A DNA stretch of 64,000 nt, taken from NCBI RefSeq assembly GCF_002101395.1, contig NZ_CP019706.1:186001-250000 (forward strand), given 5' to 3'. Below are positions 1 through 6,581 of the stretch, piece after piece. A program made the position numbers and the translations under genes. The notes below the pieces were generated by a model. That model ran no database searches. It was not told where the DNA came from and worked only from the letters and a program-made list of their open reading frames with translations. Position 1 is the stretch's first letter. Each line of letters begins with the position of its first letter. This stretch comes from Pantoea alhagi. GTDB taxonomy: Bacteria > Pseudomonadota > Gammaproteobacteria > Enterobacterales > Enterobacteriaceae.

Positions 1-348
1 CTGGCGCAGCGCTCCGCCAGTGCGGTAAAAGAGATCACCGCGCTGATCGACGAGTCTTCGTCACGGGTCAGCACCGGCGTCTCGCTGGTGAATGAGACCG
101 GTAAAACCATGAAAACCATGACCGAGTCCGTGGCGGCGGTGCAGTCGATTATCGACGAAATCGTTAATGCTTCCGATGAGCAGTCGCAGGGCATTAGTCA
201 GGTCAGCGTGGCGGTCAATCAGATGGATGGCGTTACGCAGCAAAACGCCGCGCTGGTGCAGCAAATGTCGGCTGCCGCCGCCTCGCTGGAAGATCAGGCG
301 CGCCAGCTGGCCGATACGGTTTCGACCTTCCAGCTGGAGCAGCGCTAA
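1..348 (+). CDS. Methyl-accepting chemotaxis protein, C-terminal fragment
   Basis: The reading frame is open from the first base and ends with TAA at 346-348, so only the last 115 residues are present. The sequence is the Ala/Gln/Ser/Glu-rich helical hairpin arm of an MCP cytoplasmic signalling domain, with stretches such as AVKEITALI, SDEQSQGI and VNQMDGVTQQNAALV that are typical of the descending helix and its methylation region. This domain relays ligand binding to CheA and CheW. The protein ends in QLEQR and lacks the NWETF-like tail that recruits CheR and CheB in the major E. coli receptors. The sensor domain lies outside the window, so the ligand cannot be named. A rho-independent terminator follows directly. 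Confidence 0.93.
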   Translation: MAQRSASAVKEITALIDESSSRVSTGVSLVNETGKTMKTMTESVAAVQSIIDEIVNASDEQSQGISQVSVAVNQMDGVTQQNAALVQQMSAAAASLEDQARQLADTVSTFQLEQR

Positions 349-380
349 GCCGGAGCATTATCCCTTATAACAAAACGGCC

Positions 381-415
381 TGCCCGTGATGGATTAACGT
401 CACGGGCATTTTTTT
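381..415 (+). terminator. Rho-independent terminator after the MCP gene
   Basis: TGCCCGTGA (381-389) pairs with TCACGGGCA (400-408), followed by seven T residues. The T run overlaps the last codons of the convergent yaiW gene. Confidence 0.85.
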
Positions 416-1502
416 AACGCCGCGCCATGCATTGCTGATAGCGGCTGTTGACCCGCTGAGCGAACCAGGCGGTAGTGAGGTTGCGGGTGATTTTCGGGCT
501 CTCCAGACGGATGCCGGGCAGCATTTCACGCGGCATTCGGCGCCCGGCCTGTTTATCGGCCAGCGCGAAGACCTGCTTCCACAGTTCGCTTTTTTCAAAC
601 TCCAGCTTATCGCCCTTTTCTAAATCGCGACGGATCGCCCGATGGCTCATATCGATTTGCCCCGCCAGCGTGCGTACCGCCAGCTCCGTTGCACCCGCCT
701 TATCGGAGCCATAGATAATCAGATCGCCGTCCAGCGCCAGCTTCATGCCGGTGGTGCGCGCCACCGCTGCCTGAAATGCTGCATTGCGGCTGGCGTACCA
801 GCCAGCGTTAAAGTCGGCGAAACGGTACAGCGGCGTGCTGTAATTAGCTGGATAGCCCAGCAGATGTTTAACGCCAAACCAGATGCCGCCATGACGAGTA
901 AAGACTTCCTGCCGGATGGTGGTCTCCACCGGCCACGGATAGCCTCGCGCATTCGCCTCGGCAAAGGCGATACTTACCTGCATCGGGCCGCCGGTATGAA
1001 TTGGGTTCAGGTTGCCAAACAGCGTCTGCCCCATCGGTACCATATTAATAAAGTCATCAAAAATGGCGCTCAGCTCTTTTTCTGTACGCACGCTGTCCAG
1101 CCGATCGGCATAGCTGCGCCCGTTGGGCGATTTAATCAGCAACGCAGTACGGACCAGAAAGGCGGGAATATGCAGCCGTGCCGCCCGTTTGTTGATCTCT
1201 CCCCAGGCAATTTTTGGCAGACCGGGCACCGGTGAATCGGCGTTAAAATTGGTTTCCTGATCGGCTACGGCAATCACGGCGCAAATATTGCTGTCGCTGG
1301 CCTCGATCTGCTGGGTACGAAATGCAGTGGCCATATCGCTGGACCAGTCCGCTTTTTGCCGCACATGCCCCGGCATTAACGCTGTAATGCGCGCCTGCAT
1401 CTGCTGCGGCGTTTGCTGCGGCGTCTCTTTCTGTTTGCTGGTACAGCCCGCCAGCGCCAGCAGCGCAACCAGCGGCATAAGGCGAAGTAACTGAGATGAC
1501 AT
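414..1502 (-). CDS. yaiW: YaiW-like outer-membrane lipoprotein (DUF1615)
   Basis: The protein has 362 residues from the ATG at 1500-1502, which has an AAGGA ribosome site 5 bases upstream. A longer in-frame start at 1544 is less likely because it would place 14 residues before the signal peptide. The N-terminus is a lipoprotein signal with lipobox LALAGC. The body closely matches my memory of E. coli YaiW, for example IKSPNGRSYADRLDSVRT and FADFNAGWYASRNAAFQ. E. coli YaiW is a surface-exposed lipoprotein encoded with the peptide importer SbmA and affects uptake of proline-rich peptides. No sbmA is adjacent here, so the role may differ. It is transcribed divergently from the next lipoprotein gene. 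Confidence 0.85.
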   Translation of the reverse strand: MSSQLLRLMPLVALLALAGCTSKQKETPQQTPQQMQARITALMPGHVRQKADWSSDMATAFRTQQIEASDSNICAVIAVADQETNFNADSPVPGLPKIAWGEINKRAARLHIPAFLVRTALLIKSPNGRSYADRLDSVRTEKELSAIFDDFINMVPMGQTLFGNLNPIHTGGPMQVSIAFAEANARGYPWPVETTIRQEVFTRHGGIWFGVKHLLGYPANYSTPLYRFADFNAGWYASRNAAFQAAVARTTGMKLALDGDLIIYGSDKAGATELAVRTLAGQIDMSHRAIRRDLEKGDKLEFEKSELWKQVFALADKQAGRRMPREMLPGIRLESPKITRNLTTAWFAQRVNSRYQQCMARR

Positions 1503-1653
1503 ACCTGTCCTTATCGTTTTTGAAGATAAGCGCACCTTAACCACTGCCGCAGCGAAATGCCAGCGCCGCTTTCATTCATAGCTCCCTCGCCTTTCCATTT
1601 CTCAGTTTTACGCTAACGTTAAGTTTTGTTAATTATTATTACAGGAGTTATCA

Positions 1654-2451
1654 ATGAAAACCTCATGGTTACCGGTGGTCGCAGCGCTGATGCTGGCTGG
1701 CTGCGGCGGCAATAATACCCCGGCGCAGGTGAACACCCCCGGCGCGCCGACTTCAACAAAAATGAAGCTGCTGGATACCGGCGCCGCCGCAATGCAGTCA
1801 CGCCCGCCGATTGACGCCATTAACGCCTATCTCGACGGCTTTCATTTTTACAACGGCGATAAAGATGGTCAGATGGAAGCGCACCACTACGTCACTATCC
1901 TGAATGATGATGTAATGCAGGCGCTGATTTATGACGGCAACACACGCGATGCCCGTTTAATGGGCGTGGAATATATTATCAGCGAGCGGTTGTATAAAAC
2001 GCTGCCGCCGGAAGAGAAAAAGCTCTGGCACAGCCACAGCTATGAGGTGAAATCGGGCACGCTGGTGGCACCAGGACTGCCGGACACGGCAGATAAAGCG
2101 TTGATGACCAAACTGGTTAACACCTATGGTAAAACCTGGCACACCTGGCATACCGACCGCGATAAAACGCTGCCGTTCGGGATCCCGGCGCTGATGATGG
2201 GTTTCACCGCCGACGGTCAGCTCGATCAGCGCCTGCTGAAAGATCGCGACGAACGGATGGGAATTGATACACGTAAGATGCGCCAGCAGCGTGCTGATAT
2301 CATTGCGCATCCGGTGGTCAAAGGCGCTAACGCCTGGCAGGATGGTGAGGTGATCCAGCTCCAGCGCGTTGAGGGCGGCGGTGAACATGCCCACGGCAAT
2401 ACTGAGTTTGGCACCTCAGAACAGACGAAGCGCCACCAAACCACTCATTGA
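1654..2451 (+). CDS. OBAP-like (DUF1264) lipoprotein
   Basis: The protein has 265 residues and starts at an ATG preceded by ACAGGAGTT. The N-terminus is a lipoprotein signal with lipobox LMLAGC. The body resembles the DUF1264 family, also known as oil body-associated proteins in plants, with phrases such as LDGFHFYNGD, MGVEYIISERLY and FGIPALMMGFTADGQ. The biochemical function of the bacterial members is not known to me. The lipobox implies a membrane-anchored periplasmic or outer-membrane protein. The hydrophilic C-terminal tail rich in His, Gly and Glu may be disordered. The stop codon overlaps the stop of convergent moaE by 7 bases. Confidence 0.82.
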   Translation: MKTSWLPVVAALMLAGCGGNNTPAQVNTPGAPTSTKMKLLDTGAAAMQSRPPIDAINAYLDGFHFYNGDKDGQMEAHHYVTILNDDVMQALIYDGNTRDARLMGVEYIISERLYKTLPPEEKKLWHSHSYEVKSGTLVAPGLPDTADKALMTKLVNTYGKTWHTWHTDRDKTLPFGIPALMMGFTADGQLDQRLLKDRDERMGIDTRKMRQQRADIIAHPVVKGANAWQDGEVIQLQRVEGGGEHAHGNTEFGTSEQTKRHQTTH

Positions 2452-2900
2452 TCCCAGCGTCCGGCCGCCTGCTGGTCACTGTCGCGCGCCTCAACCCAGC
2501 GATCGCCTTCGGGCGTCGCTTCCCGTTTCCAGAACGGCGCGCGGGTTTTCAGATAGTCCATGATAAATTCGGCGGAAGCGAAGGCCGCACCGCGATGCGC
2601 CGCGCTAACGCCGACGAAAACAATCTCATCGCCGGGAATCAGCTCGCCGATGCGATGGATCACGCTCACCCGTTCCAGCGGCCAGCGCGCGCGCGCCTGT
2701 TCCACAATCTCTGCCAGCGCTTTTTCCGTCATGCCGGGATAATGCTCCAGCGTCAGAGCGGAAACGTGCTCCCCCAGATTGTGATTGCGCACTTTGCCGG
2801 TAAAGGTCACCACCGCGCCATCCTCGTCGCAGGCGGAGAGCCACTGATACTCTTCGGCCATATTGAATGGCGCCTGTCCCACGCGAATACGGGTCGTCAT
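2445..2900 (-). CDS. moaE: Molybdopterin synthase catalytic subunit MoaE
   Basis: MoaE with MoaD converts cyclic pyranopterin monophosphate (precursor Z) to molybdopterin by adding two sulfurs. The protein has 151 residues from the ATG at 2898-2900, preceded by GGAGG. An upstream in-frame start would add 15 residues lying inside moaD and is unlikely. Visible family features are FTGKVRNHN (33-41), SAAHRGAAF (99-107) and KTRAPFWKRE (118-127). Lys118 and Lys125 correspond to the catalytic lysines 119 and 126 of E. coli MoaE. It is the last gene of moaABCDE, with one base between the moaD stop and its start. Confidence 0.97.
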   Translation of the reverse strand: MTTRIRVGQAPFNMAEEYQWLSACDEDGAVVTFTGKVRNHNLGEHVSALTLEHYPGMTEKALAEIVEQARARWPLERVSVIHRIGELIPGDEIVFVGVSAAHRGAAFASAEFIMDYLKTRAPFWKREATPEGDRWVEARDSDQQAAGRWDQ

Positions 2901-2901
2901 A

Positions 2902-3147
2902 TTAACCTCCGGTGACCGGCGGAAAGAAAGCGACCTCGTCGCCATCCTGTAACGGATGCTGTAGCGATACCAGCGTCTGGTTTACCGAGGCCAGCAGTTT
3001 GCCCGCGCTCAGCGCCAGATCCCAACGATCGCCACGGGCGGCCAGCGCTGCGCGTAGCTCTTCTACCGTGGCATATTCCGCCGGCAGCGATAAAGAAGAG
3101 GTCGCCACCAGTTCGCGTACCTGCGCGAAAAACAGCACGTTAATCAT
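2902..3147 (-). CDS. moaD: Molybdopterin synthase sulfur carrier subunit MoaD
   Basis: This 81-residue ubiquitin-like protein ends in VTGG. The C-terminal Gly-Gly is adenylated by MoeB and then carries the thiocarboxylate donated to precursor Z in the MoaE active site. The start chosen is the ATG at 3145-3147 (MINVLFFAQVRE), which overlaps the end of moaC by 8 bases and gives the family's usual length. An earlier in-frame start would add 21 residues that lie within moaC and match nothing in the family. Close packing with moaC and moaE suggests coupled translation. Confidence 0.96.
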   Translation of the reverse strand: MINVLFFAQVRELVATSSLSLPAEYATVEELRAALAARGDRWDLALSAGKLLASVNQTLVSLQHPLQDGDEVAFFPPVTGG

Positions 3148-3625
3148 TATCCACCGCCTGAAAATCCCCTGATTTGCCGCCGCTTTTCTGCAGCAGGCGC
3201 ACTGACTCAATGACCATATCTTTCTGTACTGCTTTACACATATCGTAAATGGTCAACGCAGCTACGGAAGCGGCGGTTAACGCCTCCATCTCTACGCCGG
3301 TTTTGCCGGTTAGCCGACAAACCGACTCAATCCGCACCCGATTTTTTTCCGGCTCGGCGGTGAGTTCCACTTCAACCTTGCTCAGCATCAGCGGATGACA
3401 GAGCGGGATCAGCTCCCAGGTGCGTTTTGCTGCCTGAATACCGGCGATACGGGCGGTGGCAAAGACGTCGCCTTTATGATGACGCCCCTCAATGATCATT
3501 TGCAGCGTGGCGGGCGCCATCACGACGCAGGCTTCCGCGCGCGCTTCACGCAGCGTTTCCGCTTTGGCAGAGACATCAACCATATGCGCTTCGCCTGCGG
3601 CATTAATGTGGGTTAATTGCGACAT
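3140..3625 (-). CDS. moaC: Cyclic pyranopterin monophosphate synthase MoaC
   Basis: MoaC converts the MoaA product, 3',8-cyclo-7,8-dihydro-GTP, into cyclic pyranopterin monophosphate. The 161-residue length equals that of E. coli MoaC. The conserved ELIPLCHP (71-78) and IYDMCKAVQKDM (126-137) segments are present. Asp128 and Lys131 fall exactly at the catalytic positions known for the E. coli enzyme. The gene lies 2 bases after moaB and overlaps moaD, so it sits mid-operon. Confidence 0.97.
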   Translation of the reverse strand: MSQLTHINAAGEAHMVDVSAKAETLREARAEACVVMAPATLQMIIEGRHHKGDVFATARIAGIQAAKRTWELIPLCHPLMLSKVEVELTAEPEKNRVRIESVCRLTGKTGVEMEALTAASVAALTIYDMCKAVQKDMVIESVRLLQKSGGKSGDFQAVDND

Positions 3626-3627
3626 AG

Positions 3628-4143
3628 TTATGATTTTTTCAGATGTGATACAAACTGGCAGGGGCGCGTGCGGGCGTCGAGCTGCTCACAGATAATACGT
3701 TCCCAGGCGGTCTGGCAGGCAGAAGTCGAGCCTGGCATCGCGAAAATCAGCGTCTGGTTAGCCAGACCGGCCACCGCACGCGACTGCAGGGTTGAAGAAC
3801 CAATCTCCTCCCATGACAGCATGCGAAACACTTCGCCGAAGCCTTCAATTTCCCTGTCAAACAGCGGCAGCAGCGCTTCCGGCGTACTGTTTTTGCTGTT
3901 AAAGCCGGTGCCGCCGTTGATCAGGATCACCTGAATATCATCGCTGGCAATCCAGCTGGAGACCACCGCACGGATGCGGTAGAGATTGTCTGCAACAATC
4001 GCGTGATCGCGTACCTGATGACCCGCTTCGGTCACCGCCTCGCGTAAATAGTCGCCTGAGGTATCATCTGAGGCGTCGCGGCGATCGGAAACGGTCAGTA
4101 CCGCAACCTGTAGCGCCTGAAATTCCGGTGTGGCTTTGCCCAT
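3628..4143 (-). CDS. moaB: Molybdenum cofactor biosynthesis protein B
   Basis: The 171-residue protein belongs to the MoaB/MogA/MoeA-N fold that binds molybdopterin. The glycine-rich loop INGGTGF (75-81) and the following STPEAL segment form the pterin-binding site of the family. MogA-type members adenylate molybdopterin. In E. coli MoaB is dispensable and its exact activity is uncertain, so I would not assign a reaction. It lies 14 bases after moaA and 2 bases before moaC. Confidence 0.96.
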   Translation of the reverse strand: MGKATPEFQALQVAVLTVSDRRDASDDTSGDYLREAVTEAGHQVRDHAIVADNLYRIRAVVSSWIASDDIQVILINGGTGFNSKNSTPEALLPLFDREIEGFGEVFRMLSWEEIGSSTLQSRAVAGLANQTLIFAMPGSTSACQTAWERIICEQLDARTRPCQFVSHLKKS

Positions 4144-4157
4144 GCTTTGCTCCGCGT

Positions 4158-5144
4158 TTAACCGCCGATAAATGAAAGATTCTGCGTAATGCCGGTGTTG
4201 CCCTGATGCAGGAAGTGCGTCTGCTTTTTATGCCCCAGGCTTTCGGCGATGCGCGCCTGTAGCTCAGGCTGCTGCGCATCAGAAACCAGAAGATCGCGTA
4301 GCGGCACGCCGCCATCGCCAAACAAACAGAGATGCAGATTGCCAGTGGCCGATACCCGCAGGCGATTGCAGCTGGCGCAAAAATCGCGTTCATAAGGCAT
4401 GATCAGGCCAATTTCGCCCTGATAGTCAGGATGGCTAAACACCTGCGCCGGACCGTCGCTGCGCGCCCGAATCTGACGCTGCCAGCCCTGCATAATCAGC
4501 TGATCGCGGATCACTTCGCCGGAAATATGGTGACGTCGAAACAGATCGCTGCCCTCCCCGGTTTCCATCAGCTCAATAAAACGTAGCTGAATCGGGCGGT
4601 GGCGAATCCAGTCGAGGAAGGTTTGCAGGCTGTGATGGTTAACATCGCGCATCAGCACGCTATTGACTTTCACTTTGCTGAAACCGGCCTCCAGGGCAGC
4701 GTCAATACCGCGCATGACCTGGTGAAATTTATCCTGACCGGTAATGGCGTGGAATTGACGTGCATCAAGACTATCGACGCTAACGTTAATGGAGGTCAGG
4801 CCTGCATCGCGCCAGCGTGCGACATCGCGCGCCATACGGTAGCCGTTGGTGGTGACCGCCAGCTGACGGATCCCCCGATTTTCACGCACGGCAGCAATGA
4901 TATCGACAAAGTCGCGGCGCAGGCTCGGTTCGCCGCCGGTCAGACGGACTTTTTCCGTACCGGCATCGGCAAATGCGCGCGTAACACGCCGAATCTCATC
5001 AAGCGAAAGGAAACTTTTGTTTGTCGCGCCCTGCGGCTTATAGCCATCGGGCAGGCAGTAGGTGCAGCGAAAGTTGCACACATCCGTGATCGACAAACGC
5101 AAGTAATAGAACTTGCGGGCATAGGAATCAATAAATTGGGTCAC
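4158..5144 (-). CDS. moaA: GTP 3',8-cyclase MoaA (radical SAM)
   Basis: MoaA starts molybdenum cofactor synthesis by radical rearrangement of GTP. The radical-SAM cluster motif DVCNFRCTYC has Cys23, Cys27 and Cys30. The C-terminal second cluster uses FCASCNRLR (Cys256, Cys259) and Cys273. The protein ends in the Gly-Gly tail needed for activity. I chose the GTG at 5142-5144, which has GGAAAGG 7 bases upstream and gives 328 residues against 329 in E. coli. An in-frame ATG at 5175-5177 would add 11 residues and lies just below the riboswitch-like leader. A GTG at 5187-5189 lies inside the riboswitch stem and is unlikely. Confidence 0.95.
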   Translation of the reverse strand: MTQFIDSYARKFYYLRLSITDVCNFRCTYCLPDGYKPQGATNKSFLSLDEIRRVTRAFADAGTEKVRLTGGEPSLRRDFVDIIAAVRENRGIRQLAVTTNGYRMARDVARWRDAGLTSINVSVDSLDARQFHAITGQDKFHQVMRGIDAALEAGFSKVKVNSVLMRDVNHHSLQTFLDWIRHRPIQLRFIELMETGEGSDLFRRHHISGEVIRDQLIMQGWQRQIRARSDGPAQVFSHPDYQGEIGLIMPYERDFCASCNRLRVSATGNLHLCLFGDGGVPLRDLLVSDAQQPELQARIAESLGHKKQTHFLHQGNTGITQNLSFIGG

Positions 5145-5183
5145 CGGAACACCTTTCCAAATGGGAGATGCAGTCATTTCTTT

Positions 5184-5258
5184 CTGCACCCTGGCAGCTC
5201 GCGGCTGCGGCCAGTGCCCCCTATCTGTCGACGTAGGCGCAAAGGCTTGAGTGTGGTT
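5184..5258 (-). promoter_or_regulatory. Moco riboswitch-like leader of moaA
   Basis: Read on the minus strand, the moaA leader contains ACTCAAGCCTTTGCGCC and then CTACG (complement of 5232-5252). These resemble the conserved core of the Moco RNA motif known upstream of moaA in enterics. A long hairpin follows (5186-5220): GCAC pairs with GTGC, and the inner GCAGC/GCTGC stem is closed by the GNRA tetraloop GCGA. The Moco motif also has a GNRA-capped stem. It should sense the cofactor and reduce moa expression. The match is by eye only. The ATG at 5177 lies 9 bases beyond its edge. Confidence 0.72.
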
Positions 5259-5320
5259 TTGCCTGTTAAACAGGAATCTGCAAATAGTAACGCCATTTAT
5301 CCCGGTATGCCACGGTGAAT

Positions 5321-5348
5321 TTCGTTATATAACCCGATATATATCGAT
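5321..5348. promoter_or_regulatory. ModE box upstream of moaA
   Basis: TCGTTATATA (5322-5331), six bases, then TATATATCGAT (5338-5348) form a near-perfect inverted repeat. This fits the ModE consensus of an ATCGnTATATA half and its mirror image spaced by six. In E. coli, molybdate-bound ModE activates moaA. modE itself lies at 22720-23502 in this window. Confidence 0.8.
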
Positions 5349-5570
5349 ACTTAGATGCATTTTCCTGCATGATAGCGACAGTTCCCTGCACAATGATTTT
5401 AATTATTCACAAGCGAAGCCCGAACGATGATTGTGATAGCGCATTTTTGCACCTTGTTCGGCAAATCACAGCCGTGCTGCTGCGGCCAGAGAGTATTAAA
5501 CGCCCGGAGAAACGATTATCCTGTGGCGATTCGACGGTTAAGATGACCGTCACTTATTGTCAGGAGAATT

Positions 5571-6479
5571 ATGCGTAATCGTACCCTTGCGGATCTGGAT
5601 CGGGTGGTGGCCCTGGGCGGCGGACACGGACTGGGACGCGTGATGTCGGCCCTTGCTTCGCTGGGCTCACGTCTGACCGGCATCGTGACCACCACCGATA
5701 ACGGCGGCTCTACCGGTCGTATCCGACGATCGGAGGGCGGCATAGCCTGGGGCGATACGCGTAACTGCCTGAACCAGCTGATTACCGAGCCGGGTGTGGC
5801 GTCGGCAATGTTTGAGTATCGCTTTACCGGCAATGGCGAGCTGGCAGGACATAACCTTGGCAACCTGATGCTGAAAGCACTCGATCATCTCAGCGTGCGC
5901 CCGCTGGAGGCGATTAATCTGATACGCGATATGCTGAAGGTGGATGCCATGCTGATCCCTATGTCGGAGCAGCCGGTGGATTTAATGGCAACCGACTGCG
6001 AAGGTCATATGGTTTACGGCGAAACGGCGATCGATACGCTGGCACGGGTGCCGCAGGATTTAATGCTGCATCCCAACGTGGCACCAACGCGCGAGGCGAT
6101 AGAGGCGATTGCCGAAGCCGATCTAATTTTGATCGGACCCGGCAGCTTTTTTACCAGCCTGATGCCGCTGTTGCTGATGGATGAAATGGCGCAGGCGCTG
6201 CGCCGCACGCCCGCACCGCTGATTTTTATTGGTAATCTGGGCCGGGAACTCAGTCCCGCCGCAGCCGGCCTCAGGCTGGAAGATAAGCTGGCGATCATGG
6301 AAAAGTATATTGGCAAAAAGGTGATTGACGCGGTGGTGGTTGGCCCACGAGTGGATGTGCAGGGCGTTCAGGATCGGCTGATTGTGCAACAGCCTCTGGA
6401 AGCGGCGGATATCCCCTACCGTCACGATCGCCAGCTGCTGCGTCTGGCGCTGGAGCAGGCACTTCAGGCGCTCGGCTAA
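5571..6479 (+). CDS. ybhK: YvcK/YbhK family gluconeogenesis factor
   Basis: The 302-residue length equals E. coli YbhK. The N-terminal ALGGGHGLGRV (14-24) and the TTTDNGGSTGRIRR segment are hallmarks of the YvcK/CofD-like superfamily, which binds a nucleotide sugar or phosphorylated ligand in a Rossmann-type fold. In Bacillus, YvcK binds UDP-sugars and is needed for growth on gluconeogenic carbon and for cell wall shape. The enteric role is less clear. It starts at an ATG preceded by CAGGAGA. It is a single-gene unit ending in a terminator shared with uvrB, and it lies between moaA and uvrB as in E. coli. Confidence 0.95.
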   Translation: MRNRTLADLDRVVALGGGHGLGRVMSALASLGSRLTGIVTTTDNGGSTGRIRRSEGGIAWGDTRNCLNQLITEPGVASAMFEYRFTGNGELAGHNLGNLMLKALDHLSVRPLEAINLIRDMLKVDAMLIPMSEQPVDLMATDCEGHMVYGETAIDTLARVPQDLMLHPNVAPTREAIEAIAEADLILIGPGSFFTSLMPLLLMDEMAQALRRTPAPLIFIGNLGRELSPAAAGLRLEDKLAIMEKYIGKKVIDAVVVGPRVDVQGVQDRLIVQQPLEAADIPYRHDRQLLRLALEQALQALG

Positions 6480-6533
6480 GGCGCGCTATCCGTAGCGAAA
6501 CAGACTCCGGGCGGTGGCTTCTGACACGTCCAT

Positions 6534-6568
6534 AAAAAAAGCCGCAGCGGTTCAGGCGGCGGCTTTTT
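6534..6568. terminator. Bidirectional terminator between ybhK and uvrB
   Basis: A run of seven A and then GCCGC (6541-6545) pairs with GCGGCT (6559-6564), followed by TTTTT. It can end ybhK on the plus strand and uvrB on the minus strand. Confidence 0.82.
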
Positions 6569-6581
6569 CGGGACGCGTTAT

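Larger units (their letters stand above)
5145..5570. other. Divergent intergenic region moaA/ybhK
   Basis: About 425 bases without a coding gene. The moaA side holds the riboswitch-like leader and the ModE box. The ybhK side holds a short hairpin, GACGGT (5533-5538) with ACCGTC (5546-5551), close to the ybhK ribosome site. I see no clear small reading frame with its own ribosome site. Confidence 0.7.
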
